A stretch of DNA of 64,000 nt from assembly GCA_020632795.1 (NCBI GenBank), contig JACKEV010000013.1, positions 62,001 to 126,000 of the forward strand, in the 5' to 3' direction. The notes beneath the pieces are model-generated. The model was not told where the DNA came from. It ran no database searches and was given only the letters and a program-made list of their open reading frames with translations. Below, piece after piece: positions 34,783 to 42,709 of this stretch. Made by a program: the position numbers and the translations under genes. How positions within the stretch are numbered: position 1 is the first letter of the stretch; every line of letters starts with the position of its first letter. The DNA comes from Alphaproteobacteria bacterium (GTDB taxonomy: Bacteria; Myxococcota_A; UBA796; CAJQPC01).

Positions 34783-35481
34783 ATGGAGTCCGCTGCGCGC
34801 ATCGTGCTGATCGAAGACGACGACACCATCGCCCTGGGCCTCGTCACCGCGCTCCGCCACGAGCGCTACGAGGTCGAGCACTACGACAACGGCGAGGACG
34901 GCCTGGACGCGGTCATCGCCCGCCCCCCCGACCTGCTGCTGCTGGACGTCATGCTGCCCGGCATCGACGGCCTCACCGTGCTGCGCCGCCTCAAGGCCGA
35001 GCACCCGGCGGTCCAGGTCGTCATGCTCACCGCCCGGGGCGAGGAGCTGGACCGCGTGCTCGGCCTCGAGATGGGCGCGGACGACTACGTCACCAAGCCC
35101 TTCTCCCTGCGCGAGCTGATCGCCCGGGTCAAGGCCCGCCTGCGGGGCCGCCCCGCCGAGACCAGCCGCAACAAGGTCCCCGACACCTTCTCCTTCGATG
35201 AGGTCGAGGTCGACTTCCGCCGCCGGGTCCTGCGCAACAAGGAGGTCGAGCACCGCCTGACCACCCACGAGGCCCGCGTGCTGGGCTACCTCGTGGCCAA
35301 CCGGGGCAAGGACGTCGCCCGGGAGTCCCTGCTGGAGGAGGTCTGGGGCTACTCGGCCAACATGACCACCCGCACCGTCGACAACCAGATCCTCAAGCTC
35401 CGCAAGAAGATCGAGAAGGTGCCCTCCGACCCCCGGCACATCCTGACCGTCCACGGCACGGGCTATCGGTTCGAGGAATAG
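34783..35481 (+). CDS. OmpR/PhoB-type response regulator
   Basis: This 232-residue protein has a receiver domain with the acidic pocket Glu11-Asp12-Asp13 (IEDDD), phospho-acceptor Asp55 (LLLDVMLPG), conserved Thr in MLTARG and Lys in YVTKPFS. An OmpR-type winged helix follows (LTTHEARVLGYLVANRGKDV to HGTGYRFEE). It pairs with the histidine kinase encoded just upstream. Its stop overlaps the first base of the next gene (a GTG start), so the hydrolase is translationally linked. The divergent cell-wall-directed GH3 gene upstream of the kinase may be one of its targets (inference). Confidence 0.96.
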   Translation: MESAARIVLIEDDDTIALGLVTALRHERYEVEHYDNGEDGLDAVIARPPDLLLLDVMLPGIDGLTVLRRLKAEHPAVQVVMLTARGEELDRVLGLEMGADDYVTKPFSLRELIARVKARLRGRPAETSRNKVPDTFSFDEVEVDFRRRVLRNKEVEHRLTTHEARVLGYLVANRGKDVARESLLEEVWGYSANMTTRTVDNQILKLRKKIEKVPSDPRHILTVHGTGYRFEE

Positions 35482-36338
35482 TGAGGGAGTCCTTCGTCGA
35501 CGTCGGCGGCCTCGAGCTGTGCGTGTGCGCCTGGGGGCCCGAGGTCCCGTCCGGGCGCCCGCCGGTGGTCATCCTGCACGGCCTGCTGGAGCAGGGCGCC
35601 GCCTGGGACGCGGTGGCCCGGCCCCTGGCCGAGGCGGGCTGGTCGGTGTTCGCCCCCGACCAGCGCGGCCACGGCCGCAGCGGGCACGTCCCGCGCGGGG
35701 CGTACTACCACTTCCCCGACTACGTGGCCGATCTGGACGGCCTCTGCGAGGCCCTGGGCTTCGGGGAGATCCTGCTCATCGGCCACTCGATGGGGGGCAC
35801 GGTCTCGTGCATGTACGCCGGGGCCCGCCCCGAGCGGGTGCGCGGGCTGGTGCTGATCGAGGGCCTGGGCCCGCCCCGGATCAGCGACGAGGACGCCGCC
35901 GCCCAGCTCCGCGTGCACCTGGACCACCGCGCCCACCCCCCGGCCCACGAGCCCCTGCCCTCGATCGCCGACGGGGCTGAGCGCATGAAGCGGTTCAACC
36001 CGGGCATGGACGACGCGCTCGCCCGGCGCCTGGCCGCCCGCACCCTTCGGCAGACCCCCGAGGGCTTCGTGTGGACCTGGGATCCGCTCCACCGCACCCG
36101 GGCGGCCACCGCCTTCGTGGCCGGGCGCCACCGCGCCCTGCTCCAGCGGATCACCGCGCCCGTGCTGGCGGTCTATGGGACCCGGAGCTGGTACGTCGCC
36201 CTGCCCGACCTCGCCGAGCGGGAGGCGGCCCTGGCCTGGCTGGACCGGGTGGAGCTGGACGGCGGTCACGGCCTCCACCACGACGCCCCCGAGGCCCTGG
36301 CCGGACACATCCTGCGGTGGATGAGCGCCGTTCCGTGA
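35481..36338 (+). CDS. Alpha/beta hydrolase (Ser nucleophile)
   Basis: This 285-residue protein with a GTG start overlaps the response regulator stop by one base. It has the oxyanion motif VVILHGLLEQGAAWDAVA, the GRS loop PDQRGHGRSGHVPRG, the nucleophile elbow LIGHSMGGTVSC with Ser103, and the late His in ELDGGHGLHHDAPEALAG. A helical lid is present around residues 135-215. The shape fits an esterase, lipase or C-C hydrolase acting on a small ester; the substrate is not given. Being translationally coupled to a two-component system is uncommon for such an enzyme and suggests that its product or substrate may be linked to the signal sensed (inference). Confidence 0.88.
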   Translation: MRESFVDVGGLELCVCAWGPEVPSGRPPVVILHGLLEQGAAWDAVARPLAEAGWSVFAPDQRGHGRSGHVPRGAYYHFPDYVADLDGLCEALGFGEILLIGHSMGGTVSCMYAGARPERVRGLVLIEGLGPPRISDEDAAAQLRVHLDHRAHPPAHEPLPSIADGAERMKRFNPGMDDALARRLAARTLRQTPEGFVWTWDPLHRTRAATAFVAGRHRALLQRITAPVLAVYGTRSWYVALPDLAEREAALAWLDRVELDGGHGLHHDAPEALAGHILRWMSAVP

Positions 36339-36391
36339 TCCCGATGCGAAGGGCGCCATAGGAGACTACACTACGGCTCGATGGAGCGCCG

Positions 36392-38524
36392 ATGATGGCC
36401 ACGCGAGCCCCGTGGAGTCTGGTCCGGTCGACCCTGGTCGGCGGCGCGCTCGCGTGCGCGGGCTGCGTCGACTACGACATCGTCAACAAGAACGACAACG
36501 ACGAGATCGAGGACACCGCCGTCATCGACGTCGTCGGCCTGGACGGCGGCGAGGCCCCCAGCCCGGCCTGCGACGAGGAGCCCGTGGACCTGGCCGACGC
36601 CGTGGGCATCGACGAGACCTGCCTCTCCGAGCCGGTCATCGGGACGCTGGACGCCCAGGTCGAGTGGAGCGTCACCCGCTTCCGCCAGTTCGGGGAGGCC
36701 AGCGAGATCCTGATGGCCCCGGTGGTCGGTCAGCTCACCGACGACGACGGCGACGGGGTGATCAGCGCTGACGACACCCCCGACATCGTCGTCATCAGCC
36801 ACGACCCCACCCAGCGCGGCGAGCCGGCCACCCACGGGGTGCTGCGGGTGATCAACGGCGCGGACGGCAACGAGCACCTGGGCCTGGACCGGATCGTCGT
36901 CGACGAGACGCAGCTCTTCCCGTACCGCTTCTCCAACGCCGCGCTCGGGGACATGGACGCCGACGGGGAGCCCGAGATCGTGTTCCTGGCGGTCATCCTC
37001 GGCGGACCCCCGGACACCTCGGATCCGGGCGGCGGCAGCGACACCGCCCCGGTGACCTCGGACTCGGGGCAGCCCATCGACACCGACGGCGGCCCCCAGG
37101 TGGAGCCCTTCCCGCCGATGGCCCCGCCGCCCCCGCCCAACGAGGGGGGCTCGTTCTGCGTGCCGATGGCGGTGGCGCCCGACGGCGTGCTGCGCTGGGT
37201 GGCCTGGGACGCGCTGCTGGGCTGCGGCGGCCACGCCCCGGTGCTGGCGGACCTGGAGGCGGACGGTCGGCCGGAGGTGGTGGTCGGCTCGTTGATCGTC
37301 GACGGGCTCAACGGCGCGGTCCTCTCCTTCGGGGCGGCGGGCCAGGGCCGCTACCTGGCCTACCCCGAGATCGGCTTCAACTCCGTGGTCGGGGACCTGG
37401 ACGGCGACGGCCTCCAGGAGGTCATCGCCGGCAACACCGTCTACGACGCCACCGGGCTGGAGCTGTGCAACACCGGGGACGAGGACGGCTTCGGCGCGAT
37501 CGCGGACCTGGACCAGGACGGGGTGGGGGACTTCGTGGTCGTGGGCAACGGCCACGCGGGCATCTACGACGCGAGCTGCGCGGCCATCGCCACCTGGAGC
37601 CTCAGCGGCGGGGGCACCGGCGGCCCGCCCACGGTGGCGGACTTCGACGGGGACGGCGCGCCCGAGGTGGGCATCGCCGACGCCGGGGTCTACGCGGTCT
37701 ACGAGGCCGACGGCACCTTGCTGTGGAGCCAGACCGTCACCGACGCCAGCTCCCACGCCACCGGCAGCTCGGTGTTCGACTTCGAGGGGGACGGACGGCC
37801 CGAGGTGGTGTACGGCGACGAGGTGACGCTGTGGGTGTTCGACGGCACCAACGGCGACGTGCGCCTCCAGGACACCCACCACACCTCCCGCACCCTGCAC
37901 GAGCTGCCCACGGTGGTGGACGTGGACGGGGACGGCGAGACCGAGATCGTGGTGGTGAACGGCGGCGGCCACTACGAGGTCCGCAACACCGGGATGTACG
38001 TGCTCGGCAGCCTCTACGGCGACTGGCTCGGCAACCGCGAGGTCTGGAACCAGCACGCCTACAGCATCACGAACATCAACGACGACCTGACCCTGCCGGC
38101 GCCGCCCTCGCCCAACTGGCCCATCCACAACAACTTCCGCAGCGGGGACCCCCACCCGGTCTCCGGCGGCTCCAGCACCGACGCGGTGCCGACCGGCGCG
38201 CTGTGTACGTTGGAGTGCGAGGACGGCGTGCTGGTGCTGGACGTGGCCCTGGGCAACGGCGGCATGGCCACGATGCGCGACGGCGTGCCGCTCTCCATCT
38301 ACGCCCAGCGGGGCAGCCAGCAGATCTGGCTGGCCACCGACTGGACCACCGACGTGCTGGAGCCCGGCGAGGTCAGCCAGCGCTTCCGGCACCGCATCGC
38401 GACCTCGGACGTGGCCGAGGGGGTGCTCATCCTGGCGGCGGACGAGTACCTGGGCACCGAGTACGTGCGGGAGTGCGACGAGGACAACAACACGCTGCGG
38501 ATCGAGGGGGCGCGGTGCCCGTGA
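36392..38524 (+). CDS. FG-GAP/VCBS-repeat lipoprotein
   Basis: This 710-residue protein has the lipoprotein signal LVGGALACAGCVDYD (lipobox CAGC) and an Asp-rich spacer. A series of FG-GAP/VCBS-like blades follows (ALGDMDADGEPEIVFL, VLADLEADGRPEVVVG, VVGDLDGDGLQEVIAG, AIADLDQDGVGDFVVV, TVADFDGDGAPEVGIA), which form a calcium-stabilised beta propeller. An insertion around 205-250 is Pro/Gly/Asp-rich and probably a flexible linker. The C-terminal part (ECEDGVLVLDVALGNGG) is a CARDB-like adhesive beta sandwich. Two adjacent ATGs exist (36392, 36395). It is likely a surface-exposed binding protein. Its stop lies inside a hairpin that is repeated at the far end of the neighbouring five-gene block. 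Confidence 0.87.
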   Translation: MMATRAPWSLVRSTLVGGALACAGCVDYDIVNKNDNDEIEDTAVIDVVGLDGGEAPSPACDEEPVDLADAVGIDETCLSEPVIGTLDAQVEWSVTRFRQFGEASEILMAPVVGQLTDDDGDGVISADDTPDIVVISHDPTQRGEPATHGVLRVINGADGNEHLGLDRIVVDETQLFPYRFSNAALGDMDADGEPEIVFLAVILGGPPDTSDPGGGSDTAPVTSDSGQPIDTDGGPQVEPFPPMAPPPPPNEGGSFCVPMAVAPDGVLRWVAWDALLGCGGHAPVLADLEADGRPEVVVGSLIVDGLNGAVLSFGAAGQGRYLAYPEIGFNSVVGDLDGDGLQEVIAGNTVYDATGLELCNTGDEDGFGAIADLDQDGVGDFVVVGNGHAGIYDASCAAIATWSLSGGGTGGPPTVADFDGDGAPEVGIADAGVYAVYEADGTLLWSQTVTDASSHATGSSVFDFEGDGRPEVVYGDEVTLWVFDGTNGDVRLQDTHHTSRTLHELPTVVDVDGDGETEIVVVNGGGHYEVRNTGMYVLGSLYGDWLGNREVWNQHAYSITNINDDLTLPAPPSPNWPIHNNFRSGDPHPVSGGSSTDAVPTGALCTLECEDGVLVLDVALGNGGMATMRDGVPLSIYAQRGSQQIWLATDWTTDVLEPGEVSQRFRHRIATSDVAEGVLILAADEYLGTEYVRECDEDNNTLRIEGARCP

Positions 38525-38541
38525 CTCCATCCTGAGTCACG
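38520..38541. terminator. Hairpin at the left border of the five-gene block
   Basis: CGTGACTC (38520-38527) pairs with GAGTCACG (38534-38541) around a 6-base loop. The TGA of the FG-GAP gene lies in the left arm. The same arms, at the same offset from a TGA, occur at 52713-52734. No U-tract follows. It may be a terminator or processing site; the repeat at the other end of the block is the notable part. Confidence 0.5.
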
Positions 38542-38693
38542 CCCGTGAAAGAGTTGCTGAAATGGGCTGAAATTTGAAGTGAGGATCCCGACGGTGTGGG
38601 GATCGTCGACGCTCGCCCGCGACGGGGGCCGGCGCCACGCGGCGCGGGTCGGGGTTACGGCTTCGGTCAAACCCGAGCCCGAGGTCTCGAACG

Positions 38694-41273
38694 ATGGCAA
38701 CGACCCCCGCCCAGGCGCTCCCCGCGAGTGAAGCGTTCCAGGCCGCCAACCCGCTGCACATCAGCCTGTACGACGCGGACGAGGACGAGGTCCTGCCCAT
38801 CCTCGACCCCGACGGCGCCGAGCCCCTCACCCTGGAGCTGGTCAACACCTCGGCGCGGGGCCTCGCGCTGGAGGGCCTCACCGCGGCCAGCGCGGAGGCC
38901 CACCACCTGGAGCTGCGCTTCCGGCCGGGGGTGGTGGATGAGACGGTCATCGACGCCCTGGCGGTGTCGCCCGCCACCTGGCGAAGCGCGGTGGTGGCGC
39001 AGGCGGACGGCGGGGTGTCCCTCTTCCTGGCCAGCGCCCAGGCCCTGGCGCTGTCGCCGGAGCAGCGCCTGACCCTGCGGATCGACGGCCTGAGCGCGTC
39101 CGGCGAGGGCGGCGCGCGCAGCACCCGGGTCCGCTACAGCTACGACGGGCTGCGCTACCAGGGCGACGACGCCGCCTTCAGCGGCGTGCGGCACCAGCAC
39201 CTCTCCATCCTGTCCCGGCAGGGCCGCCGGAGCATCCCCCTTCACCTGGCGGCCGAAGGCGGCGGCCAGATCCTCAACGACGGGTCCACCGCGTCCACGG
39301 TGGCGCTGCACCTGGCCAACACCCAGGCGGTGGGGGAGCCGGGGCTGCGGTTTGTGGCGGGCTCGGGCGAGGAGAACGAGGGGGCCAGCCGGCTGGTGCT
39401 GCACTTCGGCTTCGCCGGGGGGGACGAGGACCATGCGCTGGCCGACGACAACCAGATCAAGGCGCTCAAGCCCACGATCGCTGGCTGGACCGTGACGCCG
39501 CCGGCCGACGACGCGGCGGCGCTGGAGTGGGTGTTCACCCCGGACGCCGACGTGCTGCTGGCCCCCCGGCAGACCCTGGTGCTGACCATCCCGGACATCC
39601 GGACCACCAAGCCGGCGGGCGCGGTGGACGTGCATCTGCGCTACGAGGGCGTGCCGGGCTACTGGGACGGCGACCTGAGCGCGACCGTCCTCAAGACGCC
39701 GCTGTACGCCGCCGGCCAGCAGGTCGGCCTGGGCACGACCACGCCGCGCTCGGCCTTCGACACCGGAAAGGGCACGATGACCGGGGCGGCGCAGGACTAC
39801 GCCACCGCGCAGTACACGATGAGCGGGGGCGGCGCGATCACCTGGGGGGGAACGGACGGACGGCTCAAGTGGACCCAGCGCATCCTCGCGATCGGCATGG
39901 GCAAGGGCGGCACCTTCGCCGACGGGTATGTGCAGGTGGACATGCCCACCAGCGACCTGCCTGCGGACCGGGTCTGGGACCGGACGCCCCGCTCGGTGAC
40001 CGCCGACGGGGTCCTGATCAAGCAGTGGGAGGCGCTCTACGCCGAGCACCAGCCGGGGACGGGGCGGGACTCCAAGCTCTACCTGGCCCGGTACACCGAG
40101 GCGGTCACGGTCCCCAGCAACTGGGTCCTCGTCGCGGTGTGCAACCGCGACACCCACACCCTGAAGCTGGGCTCCGGCCAGCTCCTCACCAAGGGGGACA
40201 CCCTGGACACCGCCACGGGCATGGTCACCGGAGCGATGGTGGACTACCCCCGCGCCCAGGTGATGATGAGTGGCGGCGGGGAGGTGAGCTGGGCGGGCAA
40301 GGGGGGGCGGCTCCGGTGGTCGGAGCGCTTCATCGCGATCGGCATGGGCAAGGGGGGCAGCTTCGGCTACGGGCACGTCGACATCAAGCAGCCCAAGTCC
40401 GACATCGCGGGGGACGCCGCGCTGGGCACCAAGACCATCTCGGCCAACGACAGCGGCGTCGTGCTGGGAGCCTGGGACGCGCTCTACGCCGAGCACACGC
40501 CAGGGGGCGTCAACACGGCGGTGACCTTCCACCTCATCTACTACAAAGCGATGCTGAAGGTCCCCGCGAACTGGATCCTGGTCGCGGTGTGCAACGGGGA
40601 TGACAACACCGTGCGGCTGGGGACGGGACAGATCCTGCGGGCGGGGGAGAGCACGAGCAACCGACAGGTGAACGGACAGCTCTCCTTCGGCGCTCGCAAG
40701 GAGGCCACCATCCAGCGCGGCGTGTCCTTCAACGCCAACGTGCGCTGCCGCACCTACAACGACAGCCGTTGGAACACCAGCCTCACCTGGACCGAGGGCA
40801 TGCGCATCGTGACGCCCCTCATCGGGGTGCTGGCCACCACCAAGATGGACGTGCTGATGTGGACCGACGCCGGGGGCAAGCCCGAGGTCTTCATCCCCGG
40901 CGTCCTCAAGGCGGAGAGCAAGTACTTCTCCATCCCCCACCCGACACAAGCGGGCGCGGAGCTGGTCCACGCCTGCCTGGAGGGCCCCGAGAACGCCGTG
41001 TACTACCGGGGCGAGGCCCGGCTGGTCGACGGCGAGGCCACCGTGACGCTGCCCGCGTACTTCGAGGCCTTGACCCGGCCCGAGGGGCGCACCGTGCAGC
41101 TCACCGCCAAGGGCCGGGTGCCCTTCCTGCTCAGCTACGAGGACATCGAGGACGGGCGGTTCACCGTGTATGGGACTGTACCGGATGGGGTGTTCTCCTG
41201 GGAGGTCCGGGCGGTCCGGGCGGACGTGGAGCGGCTGGTGGTCGAGCGCGGCGGCGACGCCGGGCCGGCGTAA
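38694..41273 (+). CDS. Tail-fibre-like protein with two tandem ~150-aa repeats and a C-terminal spike-type domain
   Basis: This 859-residue protein without a signal peptide leads a five-gene unit. Residues 1-350 are beta-rich and unrecognised. Residues about 362-505 and 510-655 are tandem repeats sharing MSGGG...W, LKW/LRW, IGMGKGG, ALYAEH and NW-LVAVCN. Residues about 743-850 (YFSIPHPTQAGAELVHACLE, then GPENAVYYRGEARLVDG, VTLPAYFEALTRPEGRTVQL) match the domain found near the ends of phage tail-spike or fibre proteins, just ahead of S74 chaperones; no chaperone follows here. It is therefore a candidate trimeric fibre or receptor-binding component. A 153-bp AT-richer leader with an imperfect hairpin precedes it. 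Function is inferred from domain likeness only. Confidence 0.65.
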   Translation: MATTPAQALPASEAFQAANPLHISLYDADEDEVLPILDPDGAEPLTLELVNTSARGLALEGLTAASAEAHHLELRFRPGVVDETVIDALAVSPATWRSAVVAQADGGVSLFLASAQALALSPEQRLTLRIDGLSASGEGGARSTRVRYSYDGLRYQGDDAAFSGVRHQHLSILSRQGRRSIPLHLAAEGGGQILNDGSTASTVALHLANTQAVGEPGLRFVAGSGEENEGASRLVLHFGFAGGDEDHALADDNQIKALKPTIAGWTVTPPADDAAALEWVFTPDADVLLAPRQTLVLTIPDIRTTKPAGAVDVHLRYEGVPGYWDGDLSATVLKTPLYAAGQQVGLGTTTPRSAFDTGKGTMTGAAQDYATAQYTMSGGGAITWGGTDGRLKWTQRILAIGMGKGGTFADGYVQVDMPTSDLPADRVWDRTPRSVTADGVLIKQWEALYAEHQPGTGRDSKLYLARYTEAVTVPSNWVLVAVCNRDTHTLKLGSGQLLTKGDTLDTATGMVTGAMVDYPRAQVMMSGGGEVSWAGKGGRLRWSERFIAIGMGKGGSFGYGHVDIKQPKSDIAGDAALGTKTISANDSGVVLGAWDALYAEHTPGGVNTAVTFHLIYYKAMLKVPANWILVAVCNGDDNTVRLGTGQILRAGESTSNRQVNGQLSFGARKEATIQRGVSFNANVRCRTYNDSRWNTSLTWTEGMRIVTPLIGVLATTKMDVLMWTDAGGKPEVFIPGVLKAESKYFSIPHPTQAGAELVHACLEGPENAVYYRGEARLVDGEATVTLPAYFEALTRPEGRTVQLTAKGRVPFLLSYEDIEDGRFTVYGTVPDGVFSWEVRAVRADVERLVVERGGDAGPA
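39777..40650 (+). repeat. Two tandem copies of a ~430-bp coding repeat
   Basis: Copies start near 39777 and 40221 within the fibre-like gene. Protein-level likeness is clear (MTGA/MVTGA start, MSGGG, GRLKWTQR against GRLRWSER, AIGMGKGG, VPSNWVLVAVCN against VPANWILVAVCN), while the DNA has diverged, indicating an old internal duplication. Confidence 0.75.
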
Positions 41274-41284
41274 GGGGAGGGGAG

Positions 41285-42697
41285 ATGCCTGCGAAGATCT
41301 ACGGGAGCCCCAACTGGCAGCCCAACCCACCACAGCAGGGGCCGGACACCCGATACAACCCGAGCAGCCTGAGCTCGCTCCAGAAGTACCGACCGCTCAG
41401 GCTGTCGGCCAACAACGCCCGGAACTTCAACGGAAACAACAACACCTACGACGCCGATCGCAAGACGGCCAACACCCAGATCGTGACGAATCGCGAGAAC
41501 AGCATGGGAGGACTTCGGCAGAATGTCGAGCTGACGGTGTTGAACCCGCAGAGTCTCAACGGCGTCACTCAGATCCCCATGGTCGTCCTCTCCCGGGGGC
41601 GGGCTCAGTGGATCCAGCAGACGATCGCGGCCTACAACCCCGGACAGTCCGAGCTGTGGGACACGCCGATCTACACCCCCGTCCGCCTGGCGGCGACTCG
41701 CCCGGTGTTCGTCCTGGTCCACCAGCTGGAGCTTGTGAACTACCGCAACGTGCTCGGCCAGATTCCTACGCCACAAGGGCACCAGCCGATCGTGGTGGTG
41801 GGGTGGCACGTCAACCCCCTGGTGCAGGACGTGGGTGGCTTCGGGGCCAGTCGGTTCGCGGCCATCGCGCTCTGCAAGCACCTGTGGAACAACAGACTTG
41901 CCAACAGCAACTGGAGCGGCGCGTGGCTCGTAGACGACAACGTGGTGGGGCTCGGGGTCGCTGCGGGCCCGAACCAGTCGCCCACGGAGGGCGCGCTTCA
42001 GGCGGTCGAGGCCCAGCTCGGGAACAACGTCTGTGTCGGATTGCATGCCTTTGCCGCGGAGCGCACCCTGCAGCAGAGGACGAACCACGCCCAGAAGCGA
42101 GTCGCCCTCAACAACACGAACGCAGAGGTCATCCTTCAGCAGGCCGTGCTCTGGAACGTCAACGACCTCGTTCAACGCAACCTGAACTTCTGCCCGTACT
42201 TCATCGCCTCCGCCGAGGACGTCAGCTTCAGCCGCTATCTGACGAACTCGAACATTCCGGTCCGCTTCTACGGGAACCGGATCATCAAGATGGGGAGAGC
42301 AGGGGGCCCGGACAACGCACAAGGCACGCAGAACCTGAACAAGAAGGTGACGAACCTGGAGGACGCCACCGCAGGCGCCGAGGACAACACCGAGCTGTGG
42401 ATGAACAACCAGCAGCAGCCCCAGAACCCCCAGGACACCCTGGCCCGCCTCTCGGATGGGAGCCCACAGGGGCAGGTCTTCGGCCCCGCGTTTCCGTATG
42501 CTGTCAAGGGATTGCGCGCCCAGTGCCAGGCCGTCGAGCAGTTCCTGGCGCGGCATCTGCAGTTGCAGACGTTCGGGAACCAGCAGGAGACCGCAGCACA
42601 GTGGGCGAACCGGCTCAGCACCATCTTTGACGGGAACTGGCCGGGCGCCCACGCCATGTTCACCGACAAAGCCAACGCCAACGTTCAGGCCGGGTGA
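41285..42697 (+). CDS. GT-A glycosyltransferase-like protein, atypically low GC
   Basis: This 470-residue protein has a strong ribosome binding site (GGGGAGGGGAG). Three features fit a GT-A glycosyltransferase: an N-terminal strand VVLSRGRAQWIQQTI (nucleotide-binding SRGR), an acidic pair AWLVDDNVVGLG at the end of a strand after a helix with GASRFAAIALCKHL (DxD equivalent), and ASAEDVSFSRYL followed by PVRFYGNRI, like the ED acid/base region of GT2 enzymes. It vaguely resembles the TET/JBP-associated glycosyltransferases of phages. The N-terminal 75 residues are Asn/Gln-rich and disordered-looking. Codon use is clearly less GC-biased than in its neighbours. It may modify the fibre-like protein next door (inference). 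It starts 11 bp after that gene. Confidence 0.5.
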   Translation: MPAKIYGSPNWQPNPPQQGPDTRYNPSSLSSLQKYRPLRLSANNARNFNGNNNTYDADRKTANTQIVTNRENSMGGLRQNVELTVLNPQSLNGVTQIPMVVLSRGRAQWIQQTIAAYNPGQSELWDTPIYTPVRLAATRPVFVLVHQLELVNYRNVLGQIPTPQGHQPIVVVGWHVNPLVQDVGGFGASRFAAIALCKHLWNNRLANSNWSGAWLVDDNVVGLGVAAGPNQSPTEGALQAVEAQLGNNVCVGLHAFAAERTLQQRTNHAQKRVALNNTNAEVILQQAVLWNVNDLVQRNLNFCPYFIASAEDVSFSRYLTNSNIPVRFYGNRIIKMGRAGGPDNAQGTQNLNKKVTNLEDATAGAEDNTELWMNNQQQPQNPQDTLARLSDGSPQGQVFGPAFPYAVKGLRAQCQAVEQFLARHLQLQTFGNQQETAAQWANRLSTIFDGNWPGAHAMFTDKANANVQAG

Positions 42698-42709
42698 GGA
42701 CAGACGCTC

